From positions 3,555,964 to 3,619,963 of the forward strand of contig NW_019091364.1 of assembly GCF_001949145.1 (NCBI RefSeq): a DNA stretch of 64,000 nucleotides. The letters are read 5' to 3'. This stretch comes from Acanthaster planci. Taxonomy: Eukaryota > Echinodermata > Asteroidea > Valvatida > Acanthasteridae. Position numbers and translations under genes: made by a program. The notes beneath the pieces were generated by a model. That model had not been told where the DNA came from, did not search any database, and worked only from the letters and a program-made list of their open reading frames with translations. How positions within the stretch are numbered: position 1 is the first letter of the stretch; every line of letters begins with the position of its first letter. Positions 55,140 to 64,000 of this stretch are shown one piece after another.

Positions 55140-57230
55140 GACCATCTGGTCATCCTACTGTTAGGGGTGGGGTTGACCGGCCCTGTGTGTACGGAGATGG
55201 CTGGTCAGACCAATCCGCGCTCTGAACGTTTTCTGGCAGTATGGGCAGGGGATGGTGGCGGCGCCTGCTGCTAGAGGTTGGCTGGCACTTTCTTTTCTGG
55301 CCTGTCGACGTTTCTCTGCTGCGGTAGTACGACTGGCTTCCTGGTGCTCAGCTCCTTTGCGAACTGCGGCACGCCACCCGCACCTGTCCAGTGCCTCCTG
55401 TTCTCAGTTGGTATGGCTGATGTTGAATGCCTTGAGAGGCAATCTTTGAAGCGTTTCTTGGGGGCTCCGCGAGAGCGCTTGCCCTGCTTGAGTTCACCAA
55501 ACAGCAGTTGCTGTGGCCGACGGTGATCTTCCATGCGGACGACGTGGCCTGCCCAGCGCAGCTGTGACTGCATGAGCATGGTGAAGATGCTGGGCAGACC
55601 GGCTCGGCTGAGGAACTCCGTGTCTAATATCTTGTCCTGCCATCTGATGCCAAACAGTTTTCTAAGGCTGGTAGTGTGGAAATGATTCAGCTTCTTTGCT
55701 TGACGCTGGTATACAGTCCATGTCTCGCACGCATACAGTAAGGTGGTGAGGACTACTGCTCTGTAGACTTTGATGTTTTTTTGTAGTGATACCGCTCCTG
55801 TTCCAAACGTTGCTGTAGAGCCTGCCAAAAGCAGCACTGGCCTTGGCCAGTTTGGCATTCACCTCGTCATCGCTGACGACATTCCGTGATAGCGAACTTC
55901 CAAGATGGGTGAATTTCTCCACCACGTTCAATCGCTGGCCATTCACGGTGAACGTTAGGCTTGGAGCCTCCTGATGTTGAAGATGGTGCCATCAAAACGC
56001 CATCTGAAGCCGATGCCTGTGTCCGTGTCGGTGAAGGCGTCAGTTAGCATTGCCGAGAACATGTGGCTGAACAGAGCCGGGGCGAGGACACAGCCCTGCT
56101 TCACTCCATTGGACACTGCAAAAGGGATCTAATGATTCACCATTGTCAGTGACTCTGGCCAGCATCCCGTCATGAAACTGACGCACGATGGCTGTGAACT
56201 TTCTGGGGCATCCGTACTTTCCCATGATTCTCCAGAGGCCCTCTCTGCTGACGGTGTCGAACACTTTGGTCAGATCGACGTATGTGGAGACCAGGTCAGT
56301 GTTCTGTTCCTGGCACTTCTCTTGGAGCTGTCTTGCCGCAAACACCATGTCGATCGTTCCCCGTTCTTTCCTGAGGCCGCACTGACTCTCGGGCAGGAGA
56401 CCTTGCTTTAGGTGGGCGATCAGGTGATGGGAAGGACTCTCGCCAGTACCTTGCCGGCAATGGAGAGGAGGGAGATGCCGGGGTGATTGTCACAGGACTG
56501 TCTGTTTCCCTTTCGTTTGTATAGGTGGATGATGGACGCGTCTTTGAAGTCCTGGGGGACTGTCTCATGTTCCCAGATGAGCTGGAACAGTTGATGAAGC
56601 TTTTCCTCCATGGCCGTGCCACCCCTCCTTGTAGATTTCTGCAGGGTTGGAGTCTGCGCCAGGTGCTTTGCCACTGGATAGCTGACGTATTGCTTTCTGC
56701 TTTTTTTTCCAAGGTGGGGGGGGGGGCTCGTCCATGGTCTCGTTGATAGTAACTTGGGGGAGCCGGTCTATTGCGTCATCGTTTATAGAGGAAGGGCGGT
56801 GGTTTAGGACGCTGTCAAAGTTCTCGGCCCATCTGTCCAGGATTTTCTCCTTCTCTGTGATCAGGGTTGTGCTGTCAGTGCTGAGCAGTGGGGATGTACC
56901 CAATGAAGAGGGACCACAGACTTCTTTCAGTCCGCTGTAAAAGTTCTTCATGTTGTGATTGTCTCCGTAGCGCTGGATCTCGTCTGCTTTGGCACTTAGC
57001 CAGGCGTCCTGCATCTCGTGCAGCTTCCGTTGAGTGTTGCTGCGTATGCTCCTCAGTGTGTCTTTCTTCGCAGTGGACCCTGGGTCGTCGATATGAGCCT
57101 TGTAGGCCAGACATTGCTCTTGCAGTAGCTGCATGATCAAACCAGTCTTTGTGTTTCCAGGAAGAGGGCCCTAGGCACTCCATTGCTGTGCTGTACACTG
57201 TCTCACGAAATGTGCTCCAGGCTGCTTCCA
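55140..57230 (-). pseudogene. LINE reverse transcriptase region, disrupted
   Basis: The linker (57140 to about 56720) runs into the SSGKAPGAD motif that opens LINE reverse transcriptases. Frames shift near 56700, 56420, 56100 and 55830. A segment with YVDLTKVFDTVSREGLW (about 56290) is the palm motif with the first catalytic Asp. After GTIFNIRRLQA (about 55990) the sequence passes directly to VNGQRLNVVEKFTHLGS (about 55945). The roughly 90 residues that should hold YADD are therefore missing. The C2H2 finger at the end is in a different frame from the preceding segment. Confidence 0.7.
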
Positions 57231-57269
57231 CATCTTGGTTTTCCAGCCAGAGGGAGTCAGGGTGCTCTT

Positions 57270-58141
57270 CCAGGGTCTCAGCAAAGGACTGTTCGATGTA
57301 CGCCTGGTATCTTCAATCTGTTGATGTTGAGGCGCTTTGGTGCTTTCGCGCCCTGTGGTCTTATTTTGGGTTGGACGCGGATGTTGAGCTTGGACACGAT
57401 GAGGCGGTGGTCTGTCCAGCACTCGGCGCCGCACATGGCCTTCGTCACACGTACGTCCTGCCTATCCCTCTTCATGACGATGACGTAGTCAATCAGATGT
57501 CAGTGCTTCGAGCGAGGGTGCATCCACGACGTCTTGTTGCGGGTAGGGAGGCAGAAGACTGTGTTCGTAATGAGAAGGGCATGCTCCGCGCAGGTCTGGA
57601 GGAGCAGTGGACCATTGCTGTTGCATTTGCCGACCCCATGCTTCCCGATCACGCCTTCCCAGGTGGAGAAGTCACATCCCACTCTCGCGTTAAAGTCACT
57701 AAGGATGATGAGTTTGTCGGCGTTTGGGACTGCATTGATTGTAGTGTTCAGATCTTCATAGAACCTACTCTTCGTCCCCTCTGGGTTGGTCATGGTGGGA
57801 GCATAGGCGCTGACAATGATGGCAAACATTTTACCATGGGAGAGTGGAAGTCTCATCGTCATAAGGCGATCATTCACTCCTTTCGGTATGCCGTCCAACT
57901 TGCCAACGAGCGCTGTCTTAACAGCAAACCCAACTCCTGCTTCGCATCTTTCCTCAGGTCCGCGTCCACTCCAGAAGAAGGTGTAGCCTGCTCCTCTTTC
58001 GCAGAGCTCACCCTCTCCAGCCAACCTAGTCTCGCTAAGGGCAGCGATGTCAATCTTACATCTGTCAAGTTCCAACGCAATGAGTGCTTTGCGCCTCTCG
58101 GGCCTGTCTGCATTTGATCTGTCTAGAAGGGTTCGGATGTT
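57270..58141 (-). pseudogene. LINE endonuclease domain, disrupted
   Basis: Conceptual translation contains the endonuclease signatures NIRTLL, SETR, SDFNARVG and WTDHRL in the right order and spacing for an exonuclease-endonuclease-phosphatase domain that nicks target DNA before reverse transcription. A TGA at 57500-57502 sits where the family has a Trp (between SKH and HLIDYV), after which the same frame continues. Otherwise the domain is well preserved, which suggests a fairly young copy. Confidence 0.7.
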
Positions 58142-58300
58142 TCATGATGCCAGATTGAGTGGGGTAAAGAAGAGTCGCGCTACGTCAACCTCACTCTCTC
58201 GTCCTGTATCCAGTAGCAAGACAAGTGTTTAGACGGCTGGAGATGACCCCGGATGCAGTGGATTGCCAAGATGGTCTACGTGCCTAATCTTGCCCCGAGC

Positions 58301-61300
58301 ACTCCACAGTGCCCTGCTGTACCCGACTTCCTCTCCGTTGAACCACTAGGGTTTCCTCCGCAGAGTCTGCCGACCACAGTCTTCGCATGCATGTAGGGAG
58401 GCAGTCCCTACGTCACTGACAGGAAAAGCCTGGCGGCTACCCTCAACTTGATTCGGCCGGCTCACCAATGCCGTTGCCCGGGGGGTGGCTATGCTGCATG
58501 CAACAGTTTCTTGGAGCCACAGGCGAGAGTTGAGTGCCACAGGTGGACCAGCGGCAGCCGGATTGCCCTGAATACAAGGCATGGTGATGAGCCCGCCAAC
58601 TCACTACGTTGTACCCCCCCGACACCCCATACACCCCCTTACAAAATATATAGCGCAAAAAAATCACATCATGACATTTTGTAAAAAGTGTACTCAGGCG
58701 ATAACTTGCGGACCCCCCCCAAAAAAAAATCCCTGTTGCTGGATCGCGTGCATGGATTACAATTTGCCAAGGCTTTGGGCGCTGCACACGCATACCGGCC
58801 CGCCGATCGTAACTCCCAATAGGCCGCCACTTGCATACTTTACTATTTAGGCATATAACTTATAAGAGACGGTAATATTTTGATAAGAAAATGGCCTCGC
58901 CCCCAAAAAATACCACAAGACGGGACGAGAAGGAGGTTACGTACGTACGCATGTAATAAGGACCATTAGAAATGTCACGCTCACGGGATACGTATGCGGC
59001 TCGGAAAATTGGGTAGTTAAATCACATCTTCGTGTTGATTTTTTTATCCCTCAGACTGAAAGCAATGTGCATTTCACATCAATGTGCTCGCGTGTAAATA
59101 CACACGTATTTAGGTGTTTTTGAAATATCTGCGCAATGTACGTGTACGCAAGAAAAAAATCTTCTGCGGCCGATGTCCTCTCTGGGTCTTCGTAGCAATG
59201 TTAACGTGTTGCGGTGGATAATAAGGGTTGTGCTCTTTTTCATTTCCTCATTTAGTCGGGCTCTCAATCTGTTTACGAAGCAAACCCCTTAACTTCCCGT
59301 GGCTAAGCTGAACTTTCGCGCTGGTGACCAGACGTCTCTTTTAGCGCGTAGCACGTTGTCATTTTCTACGACTCTGTCGTCTGGAAAAAGCGCCCCGCCA
59401 TGCCAGCGCAGTGAAATCTAGCCAGCCGTGAAAAGCAAGTTGAAAGTTTATTCAGTCTGGAACTAGACTTTGTCGAGGATTTGTATGTGTCATATGGTAA
59501 ATCTTGATTCTCGCGTCTTACCCTGTAGTACTTTAAAAAGGAAAACTTTTGAATATTTTGGACTGAAGCCCGGCTTGACAAGCAATGTTTGAAACATTAG
59601 GGCCTACCATGATGACAGACATGATATAGGCCAAGGTGCTACAACTACAAGGTGCAGGCCTATCGCCTACCAGTCGGTTACCGTGTTAGCATGGTTAGTT
59701 CCTGTATGTATAATGTTACTATTTGTTGGGCCCACTCACAACTCCAGGACTAGGTTCATGCTTCATGTAGGCTTGTGTAGGGCCTTTCAAACTCTCGTCA
59801 TGCTTGTACGTTGTTTAATCTTTTAATTTCTTTTCAAATTTTTGTGGGNNNNNNNNNNNNNNNNNNNNNNNNNNNNNNNNNNNNNNNNNNNNNNNNNNNN
59901 NNNNNNNNNNNNNNNNNNNNNNNNNNNNNNNNNNNNNNNNNNNNNNNNNNNNNNNNNNNNNNNNNNNNNNNNNNGGGGGGGGGCACTTTTAATGCTAATG
60001 AGCTGGTCAGAAATTCTCACTTGAATTAGTGGTCTGCACCCTTTATGGACTGTGTTCTAAGATTACCTTTATGCATTACAATGTATCTTTTTTCTGTTTT
60101 TATGTTACAGGTTTAAGCCATTCTAATGCTTGAAGAGTAGTTTTCCATAGGTGCCTTGTGGGTTTTTCTTTTGTTTTTGGTAATAGGTTTTCCTTTCCCC
60201 CCCCTTTGCTTCCTTAGTTTTTTTTCTTTGGTAAATTCCCAGATCTTTTGAGAGTCCATTTCAGTTTCCACTTTTTCCTCATTTTGTATTTTTGAACTGT
60301 AATTTTTGTTTACAAAGATTTCTTTTATTTCAGGTGGACTCTACAACATTTTCAGTGCTTTAATTTTCACTCGACTAGTTTTGAGTGGTTGTAAATTTTC
60401 TTTTTTTGTCAGAGAGACTAAATAAATTCTTTTTGTGCCCTTTTTTGTGAGAAGCGAACACTTGGTTTCCCTGATTCTTATTTTTTTGTTTCTCTTTAAA
60501 AATAAATTGCGACCTAATCAATTAAACCAGGACCACCCTTTACTGAACTGTTTTTGGCTGTTACATACATGTATGGGAAGACAGGAAAGGAACATATGAA
60601 ATCCAAACATGGTGAGGGAGACACAGTTGTATTTATTAAGTGGCGATTTTATGGCAATAGGCCTAATAATGGTAATAATAATATTGGAGATTAGTATAGT
60701 CATGGTGTGACTTAAAAAACCCAAAAGTTGGTAGTCTGGGCTTATGCATGCTGCTTGTTAGAATGCACAAATGCTTGGATTGGCCTACCCCTGTTGGAAG
60801 TTTTCCCTTTGTTTTCTCTTTCAATTTCCCAATCAGATCAGGTATTTTCTTTTTCTTTTTGCCTACATGTTTTTCTTTTCCTTTTTGGAATGTTAAAATG
60901 TTACTCATTCAGTGTTGAATATCAGATGGTTACTTATTCAACATTGAATGTTGAATGAGGAATAAGTAACTACACGTACATGTAACTTCACACCGGCCAT
61001 TTAAAAAGGATCAACACATTTTGCGCATTAATTGGCCAATATGTTGAAAACTCTTGGTGGCGCACTACTGAGAAACGCCCACATTGTGGTATTGTGATTC
61101 TGCGCATCAGTGTGGTCCAGGACATGTCTAATTCATGAGTGTTTTCAGAGCTATACTTTCTCTGTCAGACTAAGGGCAAACCTAGGCACAGGTCTAAATG
61201 ATACTGATAGCTTGACCACTTCCAGTAGTCCAGCAAAAGGTACTTGTATTTTGTAAAATGTTTCTGTTACTCTCATTTTGACGTGTGGGTTGGAACTCGT

Positions 61301-61615
61301 CTTTTGTGGTGGGTCATTGTACAGATATATCTACGTGAATGTTCCCTAAGCCTTCAGGTTTGGTAAATTAGATCAGCTTTTTAATAACTAGTGGTACGGC
61401 GATGCCTCATGGTTTAAATCAACCAGATAGTCCAAACCGTTAGTCGTTTGGGCATCATTCAAATGTGCCCTAAATTTCCAAGGGATGACAAGTATTGTTG
61501 GTCTATGGTTACACAGCGTGTGGGTCTGGTTGTTGCATTTTTGAAAATTTTAACCTATTTATAATGCCCACTAAACACCCTGTGATATAGCAACTTTTTA
61601 TATTTTCAATTCCAG
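58301..61615. other. Region between the LINE and HLTF
   Basis: The left part (to about 58600) probably still belongs to the LINE. Around 59280-59420 the sequence is relatively CpG-rich and could be the HLTF promoter, with 5' untranslated exons further right. A run of N in a poly-G tract is at 59849-59974. The stretch 60060-60480 is T-rich. No coding exon is recognised. Confidence 0.35.
59849..59974. other. Assembly gap (126 N) in a poly-G tract
   Basis: The N run is preceded by GGG and followed by nine G, so the gap most likely reflects a homopolymer that sequencing could not cross. Confidence 0.99.
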
Positions 61616-61646
61616 ATTGTATAAAAAAAGTGCTGCCAGTGCCAGA

Positions 61647-64000
61647 ATGGGTAGACGAGGCTGGAGAACGAGGACCTACAAGTCTGCAGGAGTGAGCAAC
61701 AGAAAATGTAAGCATTCACAGGAAATGCCTAGATGAAAAGTACTGCTCAAAAAATGATAAAGGAATATGATTACATGTATGTTACAGCATTTTCAGTTGT
61801 CCATTAAAAGAGGCAATCTATTGTGGCCATTTGGAATTCTTACATGTAGGTACAGCTGGTAAAAGACATCCCTGATTTCACTTTATTTAGTATTGTTTGA
61901 GAAACAATGAACGTCACTTGCAATGAGTTCGGCACAACCTTGATACTTCTCGAAGTGGTAACATTTAGTAAAAGTCATGACATCAACGTGTTCCCTGAAT
62001 ATTTTTGAGTAGTATAAATTTCAAGAACTTGTTGAAAGAAAACAGTTTTCTGTCCTTGAACACTTGTTTGAACAAATGTCATTTTCTCTCATTACACCAG
62101 GGAAAAGAAAGCCATACTATCCCACTTTTGACCTTGAGTCACTGACCTGTGTTACGTGGCCCTCAGATGGCTTTGATGACAGTGATCTGGTGGGCATGTT
62201 GGACCGGACGACGGCTGCATCGGGTCGTCTGAACACTAGTGGCGAGGACAACGATGACCACGAGGATGAAACACTGTTTGGAACTATACGTGGTGCAATA
62301 GTGGGCATACAGTACTACAGAGGAGAGGTAGTTTTCTACAACTTTTTTACAACTTTCCCTTAATGTTGGCATACTAGTAAAAATATGGTTTTTCCAATTT
62401 TCCACCAGAAATTATCCTGAAGAGGCATTTTTATTCAATTTAAAAAAAATTGTGTATAGTACATACATAATTGAGTAATAATAATTCAGCCCTGGTGCAA
62501 CCATTTTAGGTGTCGGCAGATACCAAATTTCTGGGGGAAAGAGGCAAGTGAAGGTAAAGTGACTTGTTCAAGGTCATAATGTATGCTGAGAGTAGGATTC
62601 GAACCCTGATCCTGCGATAGGGAGTTACATGTACAAAACCTAATCGCTAGGCCTCCTGAAGTGGACCTAAGTGGAATTCGAAAGATTCCATTGTTTGAGT
62701 CCACCAGTGTCCACAAACAGGACCAGTCAGGTTGAGCAATGGTAGTACACGTAGCACTTGGTAATGAAGAATGGAATGAGGGAAATGTTCCACTTGCTTG
62801 CTTACAAAATGTACATGTGCTACTTTGCTATACATGTAGATGCAGATGGGCTCACAGATTGCAAAGTTGGGCTCTGGTATGGGTTTCTACCAGCATGAGA
62901 ATTTTGCAAGTACATCTGGGAAGATAATTTGTGGTCTTGTCTTGAAGATTGATGTGAAATACATATATAATATGGGGATGTATTAAATATGTAGTGACCT
63001 AAGATTAAGGTTCAAATTTGCACACAGTACACATAGGCCTGTTACTTCTTTCTTTGTATTATTGTAGGGGGACGGGGTCTGATAAAAAAAAGTGGCTGAC
63101 AGTCAGCCAGACACAGGTGCAACGTGATATTGGTGGTTTGCTCCTGCACAAACTGGCATTCTGGAATTGTTTTCATTTAATAATTTATAAATATCCATCT
63201 GTTTTTGTAAATTTAAATGTGAATGAAAGGCAAATAGGAAATAAGCCTGGATGCTTTTATGTGTCTCATCAGATTTGTTGTTTTCCAACCCCAAGTTAGT
63301 TCTTGTTTCAATATTTTCCTTTGTAGGTGAACAACAACGAAATGGTTGCTATGTTGAGGCAGCCAGAGAATCAGTACGACAGAAATGCCATCAAGGTGGT
63401 CAATATCTGGGGTGAGCAGGTGGGCCACATCAAGCGAGAGATGGCGGCAGCTTTGGCACCCGTGATTGATGGGAAACTGGCTCGTATTGAAGGGTAAATA
63501 GAAACCTGGCACATCTCTGTAAATATCTCTGGCACCTCGGAACCGATTTTCTTCAATCTTGAAAAGTACACACCACAACCTGACACTGCAATGATGGTTG
63601 CAGGGAAGTTCTGTTGTGAAAAACTAAAGGCTGTGCTCCATCTTAAAAGGGAACGAAGGTCTTGACAGATGGTAAAGCTTGCAGGTTTCAAAATATTTGC
63701 TTGTGTTAAAACTTGAATAATTTGACTTGACGTTGAAATTGAGAGAACCTTTATGGCATGGGCTGTTTGAAACCAGTTTACTTAAATAGGGAGGATTGCC
63801 ATGTGCAGAGTAGTGTTTTTTAACTGAGAAAACCTTTCCAGGAGGTCATTTCTTTTCTGTTCATTGACAGTGTTGTTCCCTTTGGAAAGAATAACACCTA
63901 CCGCATCCCTGTCGACATCTCAGTCTGGGGACGAGCTGACCAGAAACCCCGGGTCGTCGATATGCTAGCATACCGGGGAGTGAGGTTTGATCCCCCACGC
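61647..64000 (+). CDS. HLTF: Helicase-like transcription factor, 5' part with HIRAN domain (runs off the window)
   Basis: Coding exons are 61647-61707, 62101-62327, 63327-63493 and 63871 onward, with consistent phases. The product starts MGRRGW and contains YYPTFDL, an acidic stretch, then LFGTIRGAIVGIQYY, VNNNEMVAMLRQPENQYD, NAIKV, GHIKRE and IEGVVPFG. These mark the HIRAN domain, which in HLTF binds the 3' end of single-stranded DNA at stalled forks. HLTF is a SWI/SNF-type translocase and RING E3 ligase that polyubiquitinates PCNA and reverses forks. The helicase and RING parts lie beyond the window. The start is uncertain: the frame is open up to the acceptor at 61614-61615, so an upstream exon could supply a different N terminus. 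Confidence 0.9.
62530..62657 (-). mobile_element. tRNA-derived SINE in HLTF intron 2
   Basis: On the minus strand an A-box-like AGGCCTAGCGATTAGG is followed by a B-box GGGTTCGAATCC and then by CTTGAACAAGTCACTTTACC. This is the same head-and-body layout as the plus-strand copy at 17961-18085. The B-box here matches the tRNA consensus better than in the other copy. End points are approximate. Confidence 0.65.

Larger units (their letters stand above)
55100..58300 (-). mobile_element. RTE-like non-LTR retrotransposon (LINE), inactive
   Basis: Read on the minus strand, the element encodes in order an apurinic-type endonuclease (about 58141-57270), a linker, a reverse transcriptase (about 56710-55980), a C-terminal region with WAGHVVRMEDHR (about 55550), and a C2H2-type finger (CPYCQKTF...H...H, about 55240-55160). 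This layout is that of RTE-related LINEs whose endonuclease is often annotated as craniofacial development protein 2-like. The frame is broken by one nonsense codon in the endonuclease, several frameshifts, and an apparent deletion over the catalytic YADD region. Sequence similar to the element's 5' leader may extend to about 58600. Exact ends and target duplication were not found. Confidence 0.75.

Noticed and set aside
57149-58117. 322-codon plus-strand frame opposite the LINE
   Set aside because: It is the antisense of the endonuclease coding region, whose minus-strand translation has clear catalytic motifs; the plus frame is a shadow.

Overview
The window is animal nuclear DNA. It has long introns with GT/AG boundaries, intron phases that join coding exons exactly, short 2-3 terminal-inverted-repeat (TIR) transposon remnants per intron-rich locus, and two runs of N. 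The gene set is metazoan and bilaterian. The abundance of the palindrome GTACATGTAC, of miniature DNA transposons and of DIRS-like and RTE-like retroelements suggests a marine invertebrate deuterostome, most likely an echinoderm. That taxonomic call is inference; no rRNA or mitochondrial marker is present.

Five genes are supported. (1) MRAS, plus strand, five coding exons between 7530 and 15965, an M-Ras small GTPase with a CAVL prenylation box. (2) PDIA4 (ERp72), minus strand, ten coding exons between 33691 and 26841, an ER protein disulfide isomerase with three CGHC active sites and a KEEL retention signal. (3) CDK5, plus strand, seven coding exons between 36227 and 43637. (4) A rhodopsin-family GPCR whose coding sequence is one exon, 49422-50495. 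(5) The 5' part of HLTF with its HIRAN domain, from 61647 to the right edge. MRAS and PDIA4 are convergent; PDIA4 and CDK5 are head to head across about 2.5 kb. All exon joins were checked for phase by hand. The genes have no evident shared pathway; they are ordinary neighbours. In human, MRAS and HLTF both lie on 3q and PDIA4 and CDK5 both lie on 7q36, so the arrangement may preserve old linkage.

The rest is mostly repeats. From 1 to about 17.3 kb there is a dense field of GTACATGTAC and GTACCGGTAC palindromes and a 1.0-kb pogo/Tc1-like element (472-1491). A DIRS-like element with inverted terminal repeats lies at 22.1-24.8 kb. A broken RTE-like LINE lies on the minus strand at 55.1-58.3 kb or beyond. 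Smaller non-autonomous elements, several with identifiable target-site duplications, sit at 12.95, 43.0, 43.7 (CDK5 3' region), 46.4, 50.9 and 52.4 kb, and tRNA-derived SINE copies at 18.0 and 62.6 kb.

I found no clear novel multi-gene system. The most unusual items are the hAT-type element at 46434-46904 filled with GACTCGAGTC palindromes, the palindrome field around MRAS, a possible in-frame alternative donor in MRAS exon 4, and the pogo-type element just after the CDK5 stop codon.
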